A DNA stretch of 64,000 nt from Acidobacteriaceae bacterium TAA 166 (GTDB taxonomy: Bacteria > Acidobacteriota > Terriglobia > Terriglobales > Acidobacteriaceae): positions 3,836,001 through 3,900,000 of the forward strand of contig ATWD01000001.1 of the NCBI GenBank assembly GCA_000421065.1, given 5' to 3'. The notes below the pieces were generated by a model. It saw only the letters and a list, made by a program, of their open reading frames with translations. It had not been told where the DNA came from and did no database searches. Shown here one piece after another: positions 55,190 through 62,987 of this stretch. Each line of letters opens with the position of its first letter. Positions within the stretch are counted from its first letter, which is position 1. The position numbers and the translations under genes were made by a program.

Positions 55190-55600
55190 ATGGACATTCA
55201 GGACAAACAGCTGCAAAACATCATCAGCGTCACCCTCCGCACCGGAGTTCTGGTGGCGGTTCTGCTCGGCCTTGTTGGCGGAGTTGTCTTTCTCGCCGCG
55301 CATCACGACAACTCTGTCTCCTTCAAAAACTTTGCTGGAGCCCATATTCTCTATGCGTCCCCCGCCGAGACCATACACGAAGCCCTCCACCCGGGGCCGA
55401 GCGATACCTACAACCGCGGCGTCGATCCCAACAATCGCGGTCTCGCCATCGCTCAGATAGGGATCATCTTTCTGCTGCTGACCCCCATCATTCGCGTGGC
55501 GCTTTCCATCTTCGGCTTCGCGCTCGAGCGCGACTTCATCTACGTCGGCATCACGACAGTCGTCCTGGCCACGCTCACCTGCAGCTTGCTGCTTCACTGA
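55190..55600 (+). CDS. DUF1634 membrane protein, TSUP partner
   Basis: This is a 136-residue protein with three hydrophobic segments (about 20-43, 85-107 and 113-134). The DUF1634 pattern includes RTGVLVAVLLGLVGGVVFL, RGLAIAQIGIIFLLLTPIIRV and RDFIYVGITTVVL. DUF1634 proteins commonly accompany TSUP transporters, and here that gene is immediately upstream. Transport function is inferred. The ATG follows GAGGAAC. Confidence 0.88.
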   Translation: MDIQDKQLQNIISVTLRTGVLVAVLLGLVGGVVFLAAHHDNSVSFKNFAGAHILYASPAETIHEALHPGPSDTYNRGVDPNNRGLAIAQIGIIFLLLTPIIRVALSIFGFALERDFIYVGITTVVLATLTCSLLLH

Positions 55601-55784
55601 ATTCATCGTCACTTGATCTTCCTGGCAGGAAAAAGGTAAGGTTGTTCCTGGAATGGAGACTGAATAGGTCCTATATCCGAACAGAAGGATCTGCCACGGA
55701 GTCTCTTGGCGAAGCGCCGGGCAGTTCCAGAGATCGGCAGCGCCGGAGGCTTGTCCTCCTGCGCGCCCTGAGGAGACGACTGCA
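55601..55784. promoter_or_regulatory. Leader region of the stand-alone S4 gene
   Basis: No gene is seen. Two short hairpins occur near the start: TGGCGAAGCGCC (about 55709-55720) and GGAGG-CTTGT-CCTCC (about 55746-55760). They are followed by the Shine-Dalgarno GAGGAG before ATG. They could form an autoregulatory leader of the kind S4 binds, but this is speculative. Confidence 0.35.
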
Positions 55785-56408
55785 ATGAGTCAACGAAGAA
55801 AGTTCAAGATCCAGCGTGCGCTGGGAGTGGAGCTCCCCGGCCTGGGCAAACCCGGAGCCCTGGAGAAGCGGAACTATCCGCCCGGCCAGCACGGCAAGTC
55901 CCGCAGATCGAAGCCGTCGGAGTACGCGATCCAGCTGAAGGAGAAGCAGAAGTTGCTCTTCCACTACGGCCTGCGCGAGGAGCAGCTGCGCCGCTTCGTC
56001 CGCAAGGCCAAGAGCGCCAGCCCGTCAAACTGGATCGACAGCCTGATCGGCCTGCTCGAGCGCCGGCTGGACAACATCGTCTTCCGGCTGGGATTTGCCC
56101 GCAGTATTGCCGCGGCGCGGCAGCTGGTCTCGCATGGTCACATCCTGGTCGACGGCCGCAGGCAGACCATCGGCTCGATGGTGCTGCGCATCGGCGAGCG
56201 AGTCCATCTGGCCGAGAAGGCGCTTGAGATGGTGGCGATCCAGAGCTCACGCCAGAGCCCGCGGCTGCTTCTGCCGTCGTACCTGCAGTTCGAGGCGGAG
56301 GAGGCTCGTGAGTTCGGCAAGATTCTTGCCGTGCCCGGACCTGAGCATGTTCCCTTCGAGTTCAACAAGACGCAGGTTGCCGAGTACTACGCCAAACGAG
56401 GCGTCTAG
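55785..56408 (+). CDS. rpsD: Ribosomal protein S4 (stand-alone, zinc-free form)
   Basis: This is a 207-residue S4 protein. LEKRNYPPGQHGK and the S4 RNA-binding domain (ERRLDNIVFRLGFARSIAAARQLVSHGHILVDG) are intact. The N-terminus has no zinc-binding cysteines. It is not inside a ribosomal protein operon: rpsM, rpsK and rpoA are absent here. It may therefore be an extra copy beside a standard rpsD elsewhere, or the only copy relocated. It is convergent with pgm, with a repeat copy between. Confidence 0.9.
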   Translation: MSQRRKFKIQRALGVELPGLGKPGALEKRNYPPGQHGKSRRSKPSEYAIQLKEKQKLLFHYGLREEQLRRFVRKAKSASPSNWIDSLIGLLERRLDNIVFRLGFARSIAAARQLVSHGHILVDGRRQTIGSMVLRIGERVHLAEKALEMVAIQSSRQSPRLLLPSYLQFEAEEAREFGKILAVPGPEHVPFEFNKTQVAEYYAKRGV

Positions 56409-56428
56409 TCCTTCGCGGACGGAGAGAG

Positions 56429-56560
56429 CCTTCGGAGTGGGCCTCCTGCTGGTCGGCGCGAAGATCTTCGCAAGCGACCAACGGGAGCTCCACGCCAACG
56501 GCGGCATACACCCCACGAAGTGGGCGCTCCACGCGTAGTGGGCCCGGCCGGCAGGCCATC
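56429..56560. repeat. Palindromic intergenic repeat, half copy, between convergent genes
   Basis: The left end is missing. The copy begins near GTGGGCCTCCTGCTGGTCGG, has CGCAAGCGACCAACGGGAG and CACGAAGTGGGCGC, and ends GTGGGCCCGGCCGGCAGGCC ATC, 8 bases before the pgm stop. Confidence 0.83.
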
Positions 56561-56567
56561 GCTTTCG

Positions 56568-58214
56568 CTATCGAATGGCGTCGTTGACCAAAGCCTGCGC
56601 CTCTCCCTGAATCTGCTTAAGGTGATCGGTCCCTTTGAAGCTCTCGGCATAGATCTTGTAGACGTCCTCGGTCCCCGAGGGCCGCGCGGCGAACCATCCG
56701 TTTTCGGTCGCGACCTTTAGGCCGCCGATGGGAGCATGGTTTCCCGGAGCCTCGGTCAGGATCGCCGTGATCGGCTCCCCGGCCAGCTCCTTGGCCGTTA
56801 CCTCGGAGGCTGTCAGCTTGCCCAGCTTGGCCTTTTGCTCCTTCGTGGCCGCCGCGTCGATGCGCTGGTAGACGGGGTCTCCGTATTTGGCCGTCAGATC
56901 GCGGTACATCTCGCCGGGATCGCGTCCTGTACGAGCGGTCATCTCGGCGGCCAGCAGGCCGGGGATCAGGCCGTCCTTGTCGGTCGTCCAGACTTGGCCG
57001 TTGCGGCGCAGGAAGCTGGCTCCGGCGGACTCCTCGCCGACGAAGCCCAGCGAGCCGTCGATCAGGCCGTCGACGAACCACTTGAACCCGACCGGAACCT
57101 CGAGCATGGGACGATTCAGTCCCTTGGCCACGCGGTCGATGATGCTGGACGAGACCAGCGTCTTGCCGATCGCGACCTTCTCGCTCCACTGCGGGCGATG
57201 GGTGAACAGGTACTGGATCATCACCGCCAGGTAATGGTTCGGGTTCAGGAGCCCGGCCGAACGCGTTACCACGCCATGACGGTCGTGGTCGGTGTCGCAG
57301 GCCCAGGCGACATCGTACTTGTCCTTGTTGGCGATCATGCTGGCCATCGCGTAGGGGCTGGAGCAATCCATGCGGATGCGACCGTCCCAATCGAGCGTCA
57401 TGAACCGGAAGGTCGCATCCACATGGCGGTTCAGGATCTCGAACGGAAGGTTGTACTTTTCGGCGATCCGCGGCCAGTAGTGGACCCCCGCGCCTCCCAA
57501 CGGGTCGACGGCGAGCTTCAGTTTGGTGGCGCGTAGAACTTCGAAGTCGATGACGTTGGCGAGATCGTCCACGTAGGCGGTGATGTAGTCGTGCCGGTAG
57601 GTCTTGTCCGCTCCCAGGGCCCGGGCGTAGGAGATGCGCTTCACGTCCTTCAGGCCGTTGGCGATGATCTCGTTGGCGCGGTTCTCGATCCACTTCGTCG
57701 CCGAGGTATCGGCGGGGCCGCCGTTGGGAGGGTTGTACTTGAAGCCGCCGTCCTCCGGAGGATTGTGGGAGGGCGTGATGACGATGCCGTCGGCGCGGTG
57801 CAGCTTCAGGTTGGCGTTGTGGGTCAGCACGGCGTGCGAGAGCACCGGGGTGGGCGTATAGCCCAGATGCTCGTCGATCATCACCTCCACATCGTTGGCG
57901 GCCAGGACCTCGAGCGCGGTGGTGAAGGCGGGCTCGGAGAGGGCATGGGTATCGCGAGCCAGAAACAGCGGTCCCAGCGTGTGCTCGTTGGCGCGGTACT
58001 CCACGATCGCCTGGGTGATGGCGACGATGTGGTCGTCGTTGAACGCTGCCGCGAACGCCGAGCCGCGATGTCCCGAGGTTCCGAATGCGACCTTTTGCGC
58101 GGCGGCCACCGGATCGGGATGCAGGGCGTAGTACGCCGTCACCAGGCGGGGAAGGTCGACCAGGGAGTCGAGCGAGGGAAGGTGACCGGGCGTGTTTGTC
58201 TCAGGGGAGCTCAT
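56568..58214 (-). CDS. pgm: Phosphoglucomutase (alpha-D-glucose phosphate-specific)
   Basis: This is a 548-residue enzyme interconverting glucose 1- and 6-phosphate in the cytoplasm. AFGTSGHRG begins domain 1. The phosphoserine loop is ITPSHNPPEDGG, the metal-binding region is CDTDHDRHG and the sugar-binding loop is GEESAGASFLRR. Length matches the E. coli Pgm type. The ATG at 58214 (MSSPETN) is chosen; the longer frame adds a poor N-terminus. It supplies sugar nucleotides for glycogen and exopolysaccharide. Confidence 0.95.
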   Translation of the reverse strand: MSSPETNTPGHLPSLDSLVDLPRLVTAYYALHPDPVAAAQKVAFGTSGHRGSAFAAAFNDDHIVAITQAIVEYRANEHTLGPLFLARDTHALSEPAFTTALEVLAANDVEVMIDEHLGYTPTPVLSHAVLTHNANLKLHRADGIVITPSHNPPEDGGFKYNPPNGGPADTSATKWIENRANEIIANGLKDVKRISYARALGADKTYRHDYITAYVDDLANVIDFEVLRATKLKLAVDPLGGAGVHYWPRIAEKYNLPFEILNRHVDATFRFMTLDWDGRIRMDCSSPYAMASMIANKDKYDVAWACDTDHDRHGVVTRSAGLLNPNHYLAVMIQYLFTHRPQWSEKVAIGKTLVSSSIIDRVAKGLNRPMLEVPVGFKWFVDGLIDGSLGFVGEESAGASFLRRNGQVWTTDKDGLIPGLLAAEMTARTGRDPGEMYRDLTAKYGDPVYQRIDAAATKEQKAKLGKLTASEVTAKELAGEPITAILTEAPGNHAPIGGLKVATENGWFAARPSGTEDVYKIYAESFKGTDHLKQIQGEAQALVNDAIR

Positions 58215-58573
58215 CGTAATCAATATCCTCTTCTTGCAGTTGGCTTCTTGCATGAGATGCAGAACGAATGGGAGAAACGAGCCAAAGGAGGCGTGAAAAT
58301 CTGTCGAAAGCTTCGATTCATCTCTCCTTCTATAACCATGATGCAACAGAAGTTGTACAGCAAAAGTGTTGTATTCCCCGGGCAACTATCCTAAAACGGA
58401 ACTACTCCCGGTCTCTGTTCTAAAGATAGAGAAACCTATGGTCTGGATAGACCAGGTACAACGTGCACTGTAGAGCATCGATCGTTGCACTGGATGAGTC
58501 CTGCCTCTCGTCCGGCTCATCGGCCGGCGGGAGGCGGTGGCCCTAAAGGTATTAAGAGAGGTTCGATTCGCGC
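58215..58573. other. Divergent promoter region with leader hairpin
   Basis: About 360 bases separate pgm (-) and the collagen-like gene (+). The left two-thirds is relatively AT-rich and should carry both promoters. In the collagen-like leader a hairpin pairs GCCTC and CCGGC with GCCGG and GAGGC (58504-58536), about 40 bases before the start. A smaller one is TGGTCT/AGACCA (about 58439-58454). I see no known riboswitch signature. Confidence 0.45.
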
Positions 58574-60964
58574 ATGTTCGCTCGCTGGGTGGTGCTGACA
58601 ATGAGTCTGGCACTAGCGACGGCGCGAATCGAAGCCGCGGAGCCGGTCCTCGTCGCCGACGCCCACGTCAACTCGGCCCGTCCCAATTCGAATAGCGGAG
58701 CCATCTCCAATCTGAACGTCGGCGCAGGATATACGGCCCTGCTTCAGTTCGACCTCGGAACCCTCCCCTCGGGAACGACCTCGGCGCAGATCGCGCGCGC
58801 TATCCTTCGGCTCTACTGCAACCGCGCCGATCAGCCGGGCGCGGTCTCGGTCCAGACCATCGGGTCCCCATGGGGCGAGTACAGCGTCACCTACTCCAGC
58901 CTACCCAGCCTCTCCGGGGCGGCTCAGAGCTTCGCCGTCCCGGGCGGCGGAGGCTATGTCTACGTCGATGTCACCGCGCTGGTGCAGTCCTGGCTTACCA
59001 CTCCGGCGAGCAACAACGGCGTGGCGCTTACAGCGGCCTCCGCGTCGGTGCAGTTCGACAGCAAGGAGAACGACCTCACCGGCCATGCTCCCGCGCTCGA
59101 CGTTACCCTGGTCTCGTCCGGGGCGGCCGGTCCCGCGGGGCCGCAGGGAATCCAGGGAATCCAAGGGCTGCAGGGAATCCCCGGCGCGCAGGGCCCCCCG
59201 GGAAGCACAGGCCCTCTCGGCCCGCAGGGCTTCCAGGGGCCTGCGGGTCCGGCGGGAGCACAAGGCCCGGCAGGTCCCTCCGGAGCACAAGGTCCGATCG
59301 GTCCGCAGGGGCCAGCCGGTCCCGTTGGAATGTCGTTCCGGGGGACCTGGGACCCCGGGGTCGCCTACAACCAGGGCGATGGCGTGACCTATGCCGGTGC
59401 GGCTTACGTCTCGCTCGCTGCCGGTAACCTCGCCAACCAGCCAGACCAGAGCCCGGCGTTCTGGTCGAAGTTTGCCGCCGGATCGCAGGGTCCCAGGGGA
59501 GAGACAGGCCCCGCAGGCCCGGCCGGTCCCCAAGGTTCCCAGGGTCCGGGCGGCCCACTCGGGATGATAGGACCCCAGGGTCCACAAGGGATCGCCGGTC
59601 CTACCGGTCCCCAGGGACCTGCGGGAGTCACCGGTCCGCAGGGTCCGGTCGGAATGAGCTATCGCGGCATCTACAGCACATCGGTCTCGTATAGCGTCGG
59701 CGACGGCGTCACCTTCAACGGCTCCGGCTATATCTCGCTGATCAACAATAACTTCGGCAACCTCCCCGATCAGGCCTCGTTTGCCTGGAGCCAGTTCGCC
59801 ACGGGAACCCCCGGCCTTCAGGGCCCTGCAGGACCGGCTGGCCCGCAAGGCGCTCAAGGTGCTCAAGGATTGCCCGGTCCATCAGGGTCGGCGGGTCCAG
59901 TCGGCGCTCAAGGCCCCACGGGTCCTCAAGGCATTCAGGGCTTCTCCGGTCCCAAGGGCGATGCCGGTCCGCAGGGGCCTGCCGGTCCGGTCGGCATGTC
60001 GTTTCGCGGAGCCTACTCCGCCTCGACCGTCTACTCCGCAGGCGATGGCGTAACCTTCGATGGGGCGGGCTACGTCTCGCTGGCCAGCGGCAATCAGGGC
60101 AATCAGCCCGATCAGGCTCCGCAGCTCTGGGCGAAGTTCGCCGCCGGGGGACCGGGGCCGCAAGGTTTTCAGGGGCCAGCCGGCCCTGTCGGAGCGACGG
60201 GAGCGAGGGGAGACCCCGGCCCCGCCGGTTCTCAGGGTCCTCAGGGCATTCCGGGAATCTCCTTCAAAGGTCCATGGTCCTCCTCGACGGGATATCTCGC
60301 TAACGACGCCGTCACTTACAACGGGAGTACCTACCTCGCCACGGCTACCAGCACATCAGCCGTTCCCGACAGCTCCCCCACGGCATGGTCCCTGCTCGCC
60401 CGCGCCGGAGATGCCGGACCTACAGGACCCGCAGGAGCGCCCACAACCATCGCCATCGGCTCGGTGACCACCGTCAGCCCCGACACGTCGGCGAGCGTGA
60501 CCGCTACGTCTTCCGGCTCGAATGCCGTCGTTCTGAACTTCGCCATTCCCCGGGGAGCCCAGGGGCTGCCGGGCACCTCCACCCCCGGCGGCGGCGATTC
60601 ATCGACCGGAGACTCCTTCGCCTCGGTCTATCACTCCGTCTCCTTCAGCCAGATCTTTTACTCGGTCAACAGCACCAGCTCCGCCGCGAAGGAGGACGTC
60701 TCCATCCTCACCTGGATTCCTGCCGGGTGCTCCACCACCGGTCTGACGGTCTACTCGCAACAGGGGAACACCATCACCGTCACCCTGCGCGCTGGAACGC
60801 CAACATCTATGAACCCGACCGCCCTCGCCTGCTCGGTTGCGACCAACTCCACCTGCACTGTAACCGATTCATTAGGGCTTCCTGCCAACAGCTTTGTGGA
60901 CTTTCAGGTCTCAGGTGCCAACGGATCCGACGCCGGCGTCTGGACCCTGCTCAGCTGCCGCTAG
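58574..60964 (+). CDS. Exported collagen-like protein with DNRLRE-type domain and four interspersed binding modules
   Basis: This is a 796-residue protein with a signal peptide (about 1-22). Residues 23-180 resemble the DNRLRE/CBM96-type beta domain (LLQFDLGTLPSGTTSAQIA, YVDVTALVQSWL). Gly-x-y collagen blocks then lie at about 184-252, 303-360, 411-474 and 524-562. They alternate with four related 50-residue modules (253-302, 361-410, 475-523, 563-610) of the pattern RGxY-YxxGDGVTYxGxxYxSL-NxPDQ-W, which recalls CBM5/12-type chitin-binding modules. A C-terminal beta domain ends at LLSCR, with several cysteines. It would form trimeric fibres that bind glycans outside the cell. Confidence 0.88.
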   Translation: MFARWVVLTMSLALATARIEAAEPVLVADAHVNSARPNSNSGAISNLNVGAGYTALLQFDLGTLPSGTTSAQIARAILRLYCNRADQPGAVSVQTIGSPWGEYSVTYSSLPSLSGAAQSFAVPGGGGYVYVDVTALVQSWLTTPASNNGVALTAASASVQFDSKENDLTGHAPALDVTLVSSGAAGPAGPQGIQGIQGLQGIPGAQGPPGSTGPLGPQGFQGPAGPAGAQGPAGPSGAQGPIGPQGPAGPVGMSFRGTWDPGVAYNQGDGVTYAGAAYVSLAAGNLANQPDQSPAFWSKFAAGSQGPRGETGPAGPAGPQGSQGPGGPLGMIGPQGPQGIAGPTGPQGPAGVTGPQGPVGMSYRGIYSTSVSYSVGDGVTFNGSGYISLINNNFGNLPDQASFAWSQFATGTPGLQGPAGPAGPQGAQGAQGLPGPSGSAGPVGAQGPTGPQGIQGFSGPKGDAGPQGPAGPVGMSFRGAYSASTVYSAGDGVTFDGAGYVSLASGNQGNQPDQAPQLWAKFAAGGPGPQGFQGPAGPVGATGARGDPGPAGSQGPQGIPGISFKGPWSSSTGYLANDAVTYNGSTYLATATSTSAVPDSSPTAWSLLARAGDAGPTGPAGAPTTIAIGSVTTVSPDTSASVTATSSGSNAVVLNFAIPRGAQGLPGTSTPGGGDSSTGDSFASVYHSVSFSQIFYSVNSTSSAAKEDVSILTWIPAGCSTTGLTVYSQQGNTITVTLRAGTPTSMNPTALACSVATNSTCTVTDSLGLPANSFVDFQVSGANGSDAGVWTLLSCR

Positions 60965-61022
60965 CGCTGCCACGCAGCAGCGCTTCCAACAGGTATCCTG
61001 TTTCGCGAGAGGAAATTCCAGC

Positions 61023-62951
61023 ATGAAGTGGTCCTGCACCACGGCTCTTCTGGCCGTCGCCGTCATCGTTCCCACCGCCCTCGCATCGGCAGAGGGAGCC
61101 CTCGTCATCGACCAGCCCTCCGCAAAGATGGCTGCCGCCGTCCTCCAGCAGTGGCCTAACGGCGTCGTCTCGACCGAGAACCACCCCGGCGAGTGGGGCT
61201 ACGAAGAAGGTATTCTGCTCGACGGGATGGCTGCGCAGTGGCACGCTACCGCCAATGGCGACGACTTCCGCTACATCAAAGCCGCGGTCGACAAATACAT
61301 CGGCGGAGACGGATCGATCAAGGGCTTCCACGCCGACCAGCACTCCCTCGACGAGATCGAGCTTGGCCGCTCCGTGCTTCTCGTCTATCGCGTCACCCAG
61401 CAGCCCCGCTACTACAAGGCGGCGAAGTTCCTTCACGACCAGCTCGCCCAGCAACCCCGCACCGCCAGCGGCGGCTACTGGCACAAGCAGATCTACCCCA
61501 ATCAGATATGGCTCGATGGAGCCTACATGGCCGAGCCCTTCCGCGCCCAGTACGCGCAGGTCTTCCAGCAGCCCGACGACTTCAACGACATCGCCAGGCA
61601 GCTTCTGCTGATGGACCAACATATGCGTGATGCTCGCACCGGCCTGCTGCGCCACGGCTGGGACGAGTCCAAGCAGATGAAGTGGGCCGACCCGAAGACC
61701 GGCCTTTCGCCCGAGGCCTGGGGCCGCGCCATGGGATGGTATGCGATGGCCCTGGTCGAGGTGCTCGACTACTTTCCGGAGGGCCATCCTGATCGCCCGG
61801 AGCTGATTCGGGCACTCAACCGCACCGCCAAGGCCATCGTCGCCTACCAGGATAAGAAGACCGGCCTCTGGTACCAGGTGCTCGACAAGCCTCGCGAGAA
61901 GGGCAACTTCACCGAGGCGTCGGCCAGCTCGATGTTCGTCTACGCTCTGGCCAAGGGCGTGCGCATGGGCTATCTCCCGCAGGCCGATCTTGCGCCCGCG
62001 AAGCGGGGATGGACCGCCATCCAGGCCGCCTTCGTCACCGAATCAGGCGGCCAGACTGCTTTGAAAGGTACGGTCAAGGTCGGCGGGCTCGGGGGAACTC
62101 CCTATCGCTCCGGAACCTTCGACTACTACATCAACGAGAAGACAATCGTGAACGACCCCAAGGGGGTGGGCGCGTTCCTGCTGGCGGGCTCGGAGATTGC
62201 GCAGACCGCGACCGAGTCCCTCGGCCAGGGCAAGACGGTGCTGGTCGATGCCTGGTTCAACTCGCAGACGCGGAAGAACGCCGCCGGCCAGACCGAGCTC
62301 TTCCACTACAAATGGGACGATGAGTCGAACTCCGGCTTCGCCTTCCTGGGCCGCGCCTTTCAGCGCTTCGGCGTCCGCCTGGCTACGCTCAAGACCGCGC
62401 CTACGGTCGCCGGTCTCTCGAAGGCCCAGATCTATATCATGGCCTCGCCCGACATCCCGGCCAAGAATCCGCACCCTAATTACATGGACCAGCCCAGCGG
62501 TGAAGCCATCGATGCCTGGGTCAAGGCTGGCGGCGTGCTGATCCTCTTCCAGAACGATAAAAACAACTCGGAGTTCGACCACTTCAACACCATGAGCGAG
62601 CGCTTCGGCATGCACTTCAACGCAGTGCTGCGCAACACGGTCGACAACAACAACTGGCCGCAGGGAACCATCATGATTCCCAAGGGAACCGGCGTCTTCG
62701 CCTATCCGCACCAGGCGTATCTGAAGGAGATCTCGACCATCACCCTCTCGGGCCCTGCGAAGTCTATTCTGACCGACAAGGGCGACGTTCTGCTGGCGGT
62801 GGCAAAGGTGGGGAAGGGAACTGTCTTCGCCATCACCGACCCGTGGATCTACAACGAGTACGTCGACCGCCGCAATAAGCTTCCGCTCGAGTTCGACGGC
62901 TTCGACGCCTCGATCGACCTGGCGGGATGGGCGGTGCGGCAGGCGAGGTGA
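61023..62951 (+). CDS. Exported GH105 unsaturated rhamnogalacturonyl hydrolase with extra C-terminal domain
   Basis: This is a 642-residue protein with a signal peptide (about 1-23). Residues 30-400 form the GH105 (alpha/alpha)6 barrel, with the proposed catalytic Asp165 in WLDGAYM, then GWDESKQMKWADP and GRAMGWYAMALVEVLDYFP. It removes unsaturated uronic acid ends from pectin fragments. About 240 further residues form an alpha/beta domain (VLVDAWFNSQ, IYIMASPDIPAKNPHPNYM, GGVLILFQND), reminiscent of ThuA/DUF4350 glutamine-amidotransferase-like folds. It starts 58 bases after the collagen-like gene. Confidence 0.88.
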   Translation: MKWSCTTALLAVAVIVPTALASAEGALVIDQPSAKMAAAVLQQWPNGVVSTENHPGEWGYEEGILLDGMAAQWHATANGDDFRYIKAAVDKYIGGDGSIKGFHADQHSLDEIELGRSVLLVYRVTQQPRYYKAAKFLHDQLAQQPRTASGGYWHKQIYPNQIWLDGAYMAEPFRAQYAQVFQQPDDFNDIARQLLLMDQHMRDARTGLLRHGWDESKQMKWADPKTGLSPEAWGRAMGWYAMALVEVLDYFPEGHPDRPELIRALNRTAKAIVAYQDKKTGLWYQVLDKPREKGNFTEASASSMFVYALAKGVRMGYLPQADLAPAKRGWTAIQAAFVTESGGQTALKGTVKVGGLGGTPYRSGTFDYYINEKTIVNDPKGVGAFLLAGSEIAQTATESLGQGKTVLVDAWFNSQTRKNAAGQTELFHYKWDDESNSGFAFLGRAFQRFGVRLATLKTAPTVAGLSKAQIYIMASPDIPAKNPHPNYMDQPSGEAIDAWVKAGGVLILFQNDKNNSEFDHFNTMSERFGMHFNAVLRNTVDNNNWPQGTIMIPKGTGVFAYPHQAYLKEISTITLSGPAKSILTDKGDVLLAVAKVGKGTVFAITDPWIYNEYVDRRNKLPLEFDGFDASIDLAGWAVRQAR

Positions 62952-62953
62952 AG

Positions 62954-62982
62954 ATGGCCTGCGGGCCCGCGCGGCAGCGCCC
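62954..62982. repeat. Collapsed palindromic repeat between convergent genes
   Basis: GATGGCCTGCGGGCCCGC is joined directly to GCGGCAGCGCC. It lies 3 bases after the GH105 stop and 6 bases before the stop of the opposing gene, and could fold as a short terminator stem. Confidence 0.7.
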
Positions 62983-62987
62983 GGCCT

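Noticed and set aside
58439..58536. Possible c-di-GMP (GEMM) riboswitch before the collagen-like gene
   Set aside because: Hairpins are present but the conserved GEMM core sequences could not be found.
59103..60582. Possible CRISPR-like or tandem DNA repeats
   Set aside because: The periodicity is codon-level Gly-x-y collagen coding sequence inside an intact gene, not spaced identical repeats.
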